From JBOGED01 sp050743625 (GTDB taxonomy: Bacteria; Actinomycetota; Nitriliruptoria; Euzebyales; Egibacteraceae), in NCBI GenBank assembly GCA_050743625.1, contig JBOGED010000275.1:1-18474 (forward strand): 18,474 nucleotides of DNA, in the 5' to 3' direction. Positions 13,818 through 18,474 of this stretch are shown piece by piece. Under the pieces are notes generated by a model that searched no databases, had not been told where the DNA came from, and saw only the letters and a program-made list of their open reading frames with translations. A program made the translations under genes and the position numbers. Within the stretch, counting starts at the first letter, position 1, and every line of letters starts with the position of its first letter.

Positions 13818-14205
13818 CGTAGGCTCCGCGAGCCACCCGCTTACCAAAGAAGAGCGCGAGATCGGTGTACAGCTCGCCCAGCGACGCCGGCATGTGGATC
13901 AGGTTGCGCATCAGCTCGACCGAAGGCAGCTCAGCCCGAAGGCCGGCCTTGTACCCTGCGAGATCAGGTATGTCTCGGCGAGCGCGAAGAAGCAGCAGGC
14001 GACAAGTCCCGGATGTGAGATAGCGCTGCATCCGCTCGATAAACTCGCCGCCGTACGCCGTCGGATAAAGTTGATGAACGCTTCTTCGGTCCAGCAGCCG
14101 AGGATGCTCCCATCCGACCCGGAACGTATCCGACAAGTGAGCGAGTAACGGCTCTGTTACGACGCCTGGCTTGATCAGGGCCGGGCACGACCCGCCTGAA
14201 GGCAA
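13717..14205 (-). CDS. divergent nucleoside-diphosphate-kinase-like protein
   Basis: A fold typically moving the gamma phosphate between nucleoside triphosphates and diphosphates through a phosphohistidine. ALIKPGVV near residue 9 matches the N-terminal 'LIKPD' strand with Lys12. RYLTSGTCRLLLL matches the 'YMTSGPV' region. KAGLRAELP then RNLIHMPASLGE match 'G.lR..f' and the active-site 'N.vHGSDS.E', with His104 kept but GSDS reduced to MPAS. LALFF matches the family's C-terminal 'ALFF'. The R-x-x-x-G-x-T-x-P segment is shortened, so normal NDP kinase activity is doubtful. The only plausible start is TTG 14205 (an upstream in-frame TGA is at 14220-14218), placing LIKP at the usual distance. 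The tail beyond LFF overlaps the DUF2797 gene by about 100 bases and may be unstructured. Confidence 0.65.
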   Translation of the reverse strand: MPSGGSCPALIKPGVVTEPLLAHLSDTFRVGWEHPRLLDRRSVHQLYPTAYGGEFIERMQRYLTSGTCRLLLLRARRDIPDLAGYKAGLRAELPSVELMRNLIHMPASLGELYTDLALFFGKRVARGAYDEHHDGRPARRLALHRALLGAQPSPRDLREPYG

Positions 14206-14217
14206 AAAGAACGGAAC

Positions 14218-14400
14218 TCAAGCAACCAGTCCCGCCAGCTCTTGGGGAAGAGGTTGCACGGCAAGTCGATGGAAAAGCACACACCACAAATCCCAGCAAG
14301 ACAATGCTGGCAAGTGCTCAGCGGTAAAGGTGGTCACGTCATGGTTGAAATAATTGTCCCATGCGACCCCCAGCAATAGGTCCGCGACACCGCTCCTCAT
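14218..14400 (-). CDS. 60-residue protein of unknown function
   Basis: ATG 14400 overlaps the stop of the PTPS-like gene (ATGA at 14400-14397), a strong sign of translational coupling. The product is hydrophobic and tryptophan-rich (GVAWDNYFNHDVTTF, then SCWDLWCVLFHRL), soluble-looking rather than clearly membrane-spanning. Its TGA at 14220-14218 is in the same frame as the NDP-kinase-like gene that starts 13 bases later, so readthrough would fuse the two. No family recognised. It could also be the N-terminal part of a once longer protein interrupted by the TGA. Confidence 0.45.
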   Translation of the reverse strand: MRSGVADLLLGVAWDNYFNHDVTTFTAEHLPALSCWDLWCVLFHRLAVQPLPQELAGLVA

Positions 14401-14908
14401 GGTGATCCCGGTCGCGCCGGCGATCGGACCAGCCGGACAGTAGCCAACCGTCCCTCCGACTCCTCCAGTCCTACCTTGAGGGAAACGATCGCAGGTCGTA
14501 GGTCGCTCAGGGATTCGAATATTTGCTCAGCCAGGTGGTGGGCGAGCAGCTCGGTCGTCGTGTTGCGGAGCGGAAGGAGCATCACCTCAAAGGTTGGGAA
14601 GCTGTAGCTGCGATGGGCATGAGTAACCATTACAACCGTGTCCGACTTGTGGATGTCGAGTGCCGTATTGTGCGCGGGTAGCATGATCTTGCGATCGAGC
14701 GGCGCACATCGTTGACAATGTCCTCGAGCGTGCGGAAGTCGAGGACATAGCCATCTTCGCGGATAGGGCGGTGAACCGTCACGGTCAGCGTGTAACGATG
14801 TCCGTGCAGCGGCTCGCTCATGCCATCCGGATGCGCGCAAAAGTGCAACGCGCGGAACCCGAGCTGGCCAGAACTTACTGTTACCGAGAACGTGTCAGCG
14901 TCGATCAT
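14397..14908 (-). pseudogene. 6-pyruvoyl-tetrahydropterin synthase / QueD-like protein, one-base frameshift, altered catalytic residues
   Basis: The tunnelling T-fold family that converts dihydroneopterin triphosphate to pterin products or the queuosine precursor. From ATG 14908 the first half has the zinc ligands His22, His35 and His37 (FRALHFCAHPDG, EPLHGHRYTLTV) and YVLDFRTLEDIV. The frame breaks near 14695-14710. The second half, LDRKIMLPAHNTALD then NTTTELLAHHLAEQIF and KVGLEES, is one frame over and ends at 14397. Restoring one C gives about 170 residues, typical length. Against E. coli QueD, the catalytic Cys (four before HGH) is Ser31 and the His of the 'LDH' motif is Arg, while the zinc site is intact. 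So even repaired it may have another activity. It starts four bases after the upstream small gene's stop. Confidence 0.75.
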
Positions 14909-14912
14909 GGCA

Positions 14913-15092
14913 TCATGAGTCCTGAGCGTCGGTGATAACGTGTAACGCGTCAGTCAGCAATATCCCAACGAGCTCCAGCTCCTCGGCGTCGTCGCATCGC
15001 TGGAGGGCTTGCGTGACAAGAACACGGATATGTTCGTTGGGGCCTTGCGTCCCGGCGTTGACCGGTGCGGCGGGAGGCGTTTGCGATGGCAT
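14913..15092 (-). CDS. 59-residue protein at the head of the leftward cluster
   Basis: ATG 15092 opens a 59-residue frame with a proline-rich start (MPSQTPPAAPVN) and an acidic helical end (VLVTQALQRCDDAEELELVG, then TDALHVITDAQDS). The frame is open further upstream to 15200, but that part overlaps the divergent regulator's leader and lacks motif support. It ends four bases before the PTPS-like gene, so both should be on one transcript. The GGGG before the ATG is very close, so the exact start is uncertain. No family recognised. Being the first gene opposite a TPR-type regulator, it could be a small partner, but nothing in the sequence proves it. Confidence 0.45.
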   Translation of the reverse strand: MPSQTPPAAPVNAGTQGPNEHIRVLVTQALQRCDDAEELELVGILLTDALHVITDAQDS

Positions 15093-15202
15093 TGCCCCAC
15101 ATTTGCATCGATCGGCCCGCAACGGCAGGAGCCACACCGGCAGCCCAGCGGAGCCCGCGCTCGGCAGGCCGCTGCGGTGGCCAGAAGGGAACGAAGGCAC
15201 TG

Positions 15203-16507
15203 ATGCTCGTTGTCGTAGGCCAGTGGAGCGCCCATTGCGTCAGAGCGCTGCGGCTTGCCTTGCGGATGCGCCAGCTCGAGTTTGCCGAACATCTCGATGT
15301 GGCCGAGCGGACCGTGCGCGCATGGGAGTCCGGCGGGCGGATCTCGCTGGAGGGCGAGCAACTCCTCGACGTGGCGCTGAAACTCGCCGACGGCGAGGCC
15401 AACGTACGATTCGCAGTGCTCACAGGCGCATTCGTCGTGTGGGATCCTGACTCAGGCGCAGAGCGAGAGGAGTCTGCCACGGACCGCAGGCAAGCGCTCC
15501 AGGTTGTCGCTACAGGAGTAGCCGCTGTCGTGGTGACGCGCGCCGAGCCGCTGGAGCGTGTCACCACAGCCCTGGAGCGATTGCGGGTCGACGACTGGCT
15601 GCTCGACGGAGCGCACGCGTTGACAGCCCAGCTCGGCGCCGGTTACGACAAGCGCCCTGCCGCGCTTTTGGTCGGCGCCGTTCGCGGGCACACCCACAAC
15701 CTGTTCGCTCTGCTGAACTCCTCCATGACACCCGCGCAGCGGCAACGCCTGTCGCGATTGGCCGCCGACAGCTCGATCATGCTCGGCGCCCTGGCCTCTA
15801 GCCTGGACGACCGCGTAGAGGCACGGACCCAGTTCGCGCTCGCCGAGCGGCTCGCGATCGATGTCGGAGACCGAGAAGCCCGAGCGCGCGCGCTCAGCCA
15901 GACCAGCCTGCTGCACTCGACGGTCCCTCACGGCGGGCTCGGGGGAGACACCCAGACCGCGCTCGATCTGGCTCAACAGGCGCATGCGCTCCTTCCCCCC
16001 CAGGCGCCGGCCAGGACACGGTCGTATCTGTCGGCCAGGCTCGCGTTAGAGCATGCCGCTGACGGTGACGCGGATGCCTGCTGGCGGCTCATGCAAGAGG
16101 CGGCACAGAGGCTGGCGGCGGCCGAGGTCCGCGGGGAGCCCGACGCGATCCGGGACGGAGTCTTCGGCGCGTGGAACCAAGACCGGCTTGACCGCCTCCA
16201 AGGCCTGGCCGGCCTCCTCCTCGCTCAGCTCGACCGAGCCGAGACGGCCCTCGCGCGCTCGCTCGGGCAGCCGGTGAGCCACGCCGAGCGTGTGCGTGCG
16301 ACTGCTGACCTGGCTCGCGTGCACCTGCTGCAAGACGACCCCGAGCAGACCTGCAACGCGTTACTGGACGCGTGGACCATCGCGCACCGCGTCGGTTACC
16401 GAGCCGGCCGGCGCCGTGCCCTCGGCGTTCATGCCCGATTCCCGAGAGCCTGGGCCTCCCTCTCACGCGTTCGAGAACTCGACGCCCAACTCCAACCCCG
16501 GCTGTAG
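15203..16507 (+). CDS. HTH regulator with TPR-like C-terminal region, divergent from the PTPS/NDPK/DUF2797 cluster
   Basis: DNA-binding regulator of 434 residues. The helix-turn-helix is at about residues 13-62 (RALRLALRMRQLEFAEHLDV, AERTVRAWESGG). It is followed by a linker and then helix-pair repeats (ARTQFALAERLAIDVGDREA, SARLALEHAADGDADACWRL, ADLARVHLLQDDPEQTCNAL) to the C-terminus, ending ARFPRAWASLSRVRELDAQL, a typical end for actinobacterial regulators of this class. ATG 15203 is preferred, with GAAGG eight bases and AAGGGA about 12 bases upstream; an in-frame ATG at 15065 is possible but its extra residues look like leader sequence. It faces the leftward cluster across about 110 bases, so it probably controls that cluster. 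Intact, with high-GC codon use. Confidence 0.85.
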   Translation: MLVVVGQWSAHCVRALRLALRMRQLEFAEHLDVAERTVRAWESGGRISLEGEQLLDVALKLADGEANVRFAVLTGAFVVWDPDSGAEREESATDRRQALQVVATGVAAVVVTRAEPLERVTTALERLRVDDWLLDGAHALTAQLGAGYDKRPAALLVGAVRGHTHNLFALLNSSMTPAQRQRLSRLAADSSIMLGALASSLDDRVEARTQFALAERLAIDVGDREARARALSQTSLLHSTVPHGGLGGDTQTALDLAQQAHALLPPQAPARTRSYLSARLALEHAADGDADACWRLMQEAAQRLAAAEVRGEPDAIRDGVFGAWNQDRLDRLQGLAGLLLAQLDRAETALARSLGQPVSHAERVRATADLARVHLLQDDPEQTCNALLDAWTIAHRVGYRAGRRRALGVHARFPRAWASLSRVRELDAQLQPRL

Positions 16508-16585
16508 GACGGGGTTTCATCCCGCTTGAGGGCGTGGGCCACCGCGCAGGTACGGCCGGGGCCGGAATGCGCGCTCTAGAGCTAA

Positions 16586-16600
16586 CCGGTCAGTCAGGTA
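16586..16600. promoter_or_regulatory. possible TetR-type operator upstream of the aldehyde dehydrogenase gene
   Basis: ACCGGTCAGTCAGGT at 16586-16600 is an odd-centred imperfect palindrome (five of seven pairs) that resembles the ACCGGTC-rich operators of actinobacterial TetR-family regulators of acyl-CoA metabolism. It lies 50-70 bases before the GTG start, in a 145-base gap. A TAGCAT hexamer at 16599-16604 could be a -10 element. No TetR gene is present in the window. Confidence 0.25.
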
Positions 16601-16652
16601 GCATCGCGGTTGACCCGTTCGGGCAGATCCCGCGAGGTAAAGGACTGGCGCT

Positions 16653-18092
16653 GTGGCCGACATGTGGATCGCCGGTGAGCGGGCGCGGGCCTCGGGAGAG
16701 CGGGTCCCCGTCGAGGATCCCGCGACCGGTGAGCGCATCGACGACGTCGGTATCGCCACCGAGCAGGACGTTGACCGGGCGGTGCACGCGGCGGCGGCCG
16801 CCTTCCCCGGGTGGCGCGATACGGACGTCGCACGGCGGGCGGGGCTGCTACGCCGCCTGGCCGACACCCTCCAAGCGCATGCGGACGAGCTCATCGCCAG
16901 CCTGACCCGCGAGCAGGGCAAGCCCACGCTCGAGGCCACGGGGGAGTTTCGCCATTTTCTGGCCGGGCTGCGCTACTACGCCGAGGCGGGGACCAAGCTG
17001 CGCGGGGCGTACCAGGAACTGCCCAGCCAGTTCGGCCGCGCCTACGGGTTGATCGTCCGCCGGCCCGTGGGCGTCGTCGGCGCGATCATTCCCTGGAACT
17101 TCCCACTCACGTTGCTCGCGAACAAGATGGGGCCCGCGCTGGCCGCCGGCAACACCGTCGTGGCCAAGCCCGCCGAGACCACGCCCCTAACCACCCTCCG
17201 CGTCGCCGAGCTGTCCGCGGAGGCGGGGTTGCCGCCCGGAGTGCTCAACATCGTCACCGGCGGGCCGGAGACCGGCGAGGCGCTCGTCGCTCACGTCGGC
17301 GTCCGGCGCATCGCGTTCACGGGCCAGACGGCCACCGGCCGGCGGATCATGGGGATCGCCGGGCCGGCGCTGAAGCGCGTGAGCCTCGAGCTTGGCGGCT
17401 CCGACCCCACGATCGTGCTCCCCGACGCCGACCTCGAGAGCGCGGTCAAGAACATCGTGATCGGCCGCTACTGGAACTGCGGGCAGGCCTGCCTCGCGCC
17501 CAAGCGGGCGTTCGTCCACGCGGACGTCTGCGACGCCTTCATCGACCAGCTCGTGAGCCGCGTAGGCCGCTACGAGCCCGGTCCCGGGACGGCGCCGGCC
17601 CAGAAACCGAAGCTGCGTATCGGCCCGATGCACACCCGTGCCCAGCGCGACCTCGTCGCCGCCCAGCTCCACGAGGCCGTCGAGCGCGGGGCCAAGGTCC
17701 TGGTCGGCGGCGAGTCGATCCCAGGACCGGGCCATCTCTTCCAGCCCGCGGTCGCCGTCGACGTGCCGGCTGACGCGCGCCTGGCCACCGAGGAGGTGTT
17801 CGGGCCGGTGCTGCCGGTATGGCGGGTGGAGAGCCTCGACGAAGCCATCGAGCGGGCGAACGACACCCAGTACGGCTTGGGCTCGTCGATCTGGACGCGT
17901 GACGCCGCGGCGATCGACCGTGCCATGCGGACCCTCGAGGCCGGGATGACCTGGGTGAACCAGCTCCATTACGGCTACGACGAGATGCCGTTCGGGGGTA
18001 TCAAGTCCAGTGGCATCGGCAAGGAGCATGGTCTCGAGGCGCTCGAGGAGTACACGGAGAGCAAGTCCATCGTCGTCGGCGGTCTCGCCTGA
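16653..18092 (+). CDS. NAD(P)-dependent aldehyde dehydrogenase
   Basis: Oxidises an aldehyde to a carboxylic acid with NAD(P). 479 residues, full length. Motifs: PWNFP at 147-151 and AKPAE with the cofactor-binding Lys172; FTGQTATGRRIM (the G-x-T/S-x-x-G turn); general base Glu246 in LELGGSDP; nucleophile Cys280 in NCGQACLAPKR; and the C-terminal EEVFGPVLPV and MPFGGIKSSGIGKEHG. Start GTG 16653 has AAAGGA about nine bases upstream. The enoyl-CoA hydratase begins 31 bases after the stop, so the two form an operon, probably for degrading an aliphatic or aromatic compound. Substrate unknown. A 94-bp diverged copy of codons 23-53 lies at 10741-10834. Confidence 0.93.
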   Translation: MADMWIAGERARASGERVPVEDPATGERIDDVGIATEQDVDRAVHAAAAAFPGWRDTDVARRAGLLRRLADTLQAHADELIASLTREQGKPTLEATGEFRHFLAGLRYYAEAGTKLRGAYQELPSQFGRAYGLIVRRPVGVVGAIIPWNFPLTLLANKMGPALAAGNTVVAKPAETTPLTTLRVAELSAEAGLPPGVLNIVTGGPETGEALVAHVGVRRIAFTGQTATGRRIMGIAGPALKRVSLELGGSDPTIVLPDADLESAVKNIVIGRYWNCGQACLAPKRAFVHADVCDAFIDQLVSRVGRYEPGPGTAPAQKPKLRIGPMHTRAQRDLVAAQLHEAVERGAKVLVGGESIPGPGHLFQPAVAVDVPADARLATEEVFGPVLPVWRVESLDEAIERANDTQYGLGSSIWTRDAAAIDRAMRTLEAGMTWVNQLHYGYDEMPFGGIKSSGIGKEHGLEALEEYTESKSIVVGGLA

Positions 18093-18123
18093 CCGTCCCT
18101 GACCTTCACAACCGGAGGTAGTG

Positions 18124-18474
18124 ATGGCGGTCAGCGCGGAGCTACAGGATGGGATCGGCTGGATCACCCTCGACCGGCCCCCCGCGAACAGCTACGACCC
18201 CGCATTCATCGAGGAGCTGGACACCGCGATCGAGCAGGTCGCCGTGGCGGGCGCCGCCGTGGCGGTCGTGCGCTCGTCGAGCGAGAGGTTCTTCTCCGCG
18301 GGCGCTGACGTGAAGGGCTTCCTAGAGCGATCGGCGGAGGAGAACATCAAGATGGTGCGCCGGGCACACGAGGTGCTCGACCGGTTCGCCGCCGAGGCTC
18401 CGGTGTTCATCGCCGCGATCAACGGGCACGCCTTGGGCGGCGGGTACGAGATCGCGCTTGCGTGTGACATCCGC
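18124..18474 (+). CDS. enoyl-CoA hydratase/isomerase family protein (5' part, runs off the window)
   Basis: The first 117 residues of a crotonase-fold enzyme, typically hydrating or isomerising enoyl-CoA. Seen: GIGWITLDRPPANSYD near the start, the first oxyanion-hole segment FFSAGADVKGF (about residues 58-68), and the second, INGHALGGGYEIALACDIR, at the window end (GGG turn and following helix). The start is ATG 18124 with GGAGG five bases upstream (18114-18118); a GTG at 18121 is less likely. It follows the aldehyde dehydrogenase closely and should be co-transcribed. ANSYD in place of the usual 'NALN' is a mild variation. The catalytic glutamates lie beyond the window. Confidence 0.93.
   Translation, partial: MAVSAELQDGIGWITLDRPPANSYDPAFIEELDTAIEQVAVAGAAVAVVRSSSERFFSAGADVKGFLERSAEENIKMVRRAHEVLDRFAAEAPVFIAAINGHALGGGYEIALACDIR

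Noticed and set aside
14397..15092. A queuosine/7-deazaguanine pathway based on the QueD-like gene
   Set aside because: No QueC, QueE, QueF, GTP cyclohydrolase or TGT is present, and the QueD-like catalytic residues are changed.
17187..18167. 326-codon minus-strand open frame over the aldehyde dehydrogenase
   Set aside because: Mirror frame of the intact dehydrogenase; no recognisable domain.
1..18474. CRISPR arrays, tRNA or rRNA genes
   Set aside because: No regularly spaced repeats, and no cloverleaf or rRNA-like segment recognised by eye on either strand.

Overview
The window is GC-rich, uses many GTG/TTG starts and ATGA stop/start overlaps, and carries an F420 (deazaflavin) biosynthesis gene plus long helix-turn-helix/TPR regulators. 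Together these point to an actinobacterium; no genus can be named from the sequence alone. Everything here comes from reading the sequence and from remembered family motifs; no database search was run.

Layout. (1) 1-3744, minus strand: a tightly coupled operon of an acyl-CoA synthetase, a nitroreductase-family flavoprotein, a 113-residue protein and CofG (FO synthase, cut by the window edge). The CofG has Tyr in place of the third radical-SAM cysteine. (2) 3751-6749: a degraded island with a frameshifted integrase end joined to another broken gene, an intact HTH/TPR regulator with less GC-biased codon use, and a divergent small gene that appears frameshifted. (3) 6890-10480: an ornithine cyclodeaminase/mu-crystallin family gene, a chimeric degraded gene whose second half is a third HTH/TPR regulator relic, and an FAD-dependent oxidoreductase. 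(4) 10570-10990: a mosaic of gene scraps (HicB-like, a 94-bp near-copy of the aldehyde dehydrogenase gene found 6 kb away, and an S-adenosylhomocysteine hydrolase piece) beside a large interrupted inverted repeat. (5) 10991-15092, minus strand: a compact cluster divergent from the HTH/TPR regulator at 15203. In transcription order it holds a 59-residue protein, a PTPS/QueD-like protein, a 60-residue protein, an NDP-kinase-like protein, a DUF2797 protein, a P-loop nucleotide-kinase-like protein and a family-4-type glycosyltransferase. (6) 16653-18474, plus strand: an aldehyde dehydrogenase followed by an enoyl-CoA hydratase cut by the window edge.

How the genes may work together. The two ends look like acyl-CoA/aldehyde catabolism, with a redox and F420 flavour on the left. 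The middle is accessory DNA. The best candidate for an undescribed system is the 15092-10991 cluster with its divergent regulator: pterin-fold, nucleotide-phosphotransfer, DUF2797 and glycosyl-transfer proteins that are translationally linked, which suggests a nucleotide- or pterin-derived, possibly glycosylated, product. This is inference only.

Many genes between 4.0 and 15 kb carry single-base frame breaks, several in short C or G runs, while the flanking metabolic genes are intact. This may be real decay of an accessory island or indel error in the assembly; the read data would decide it.
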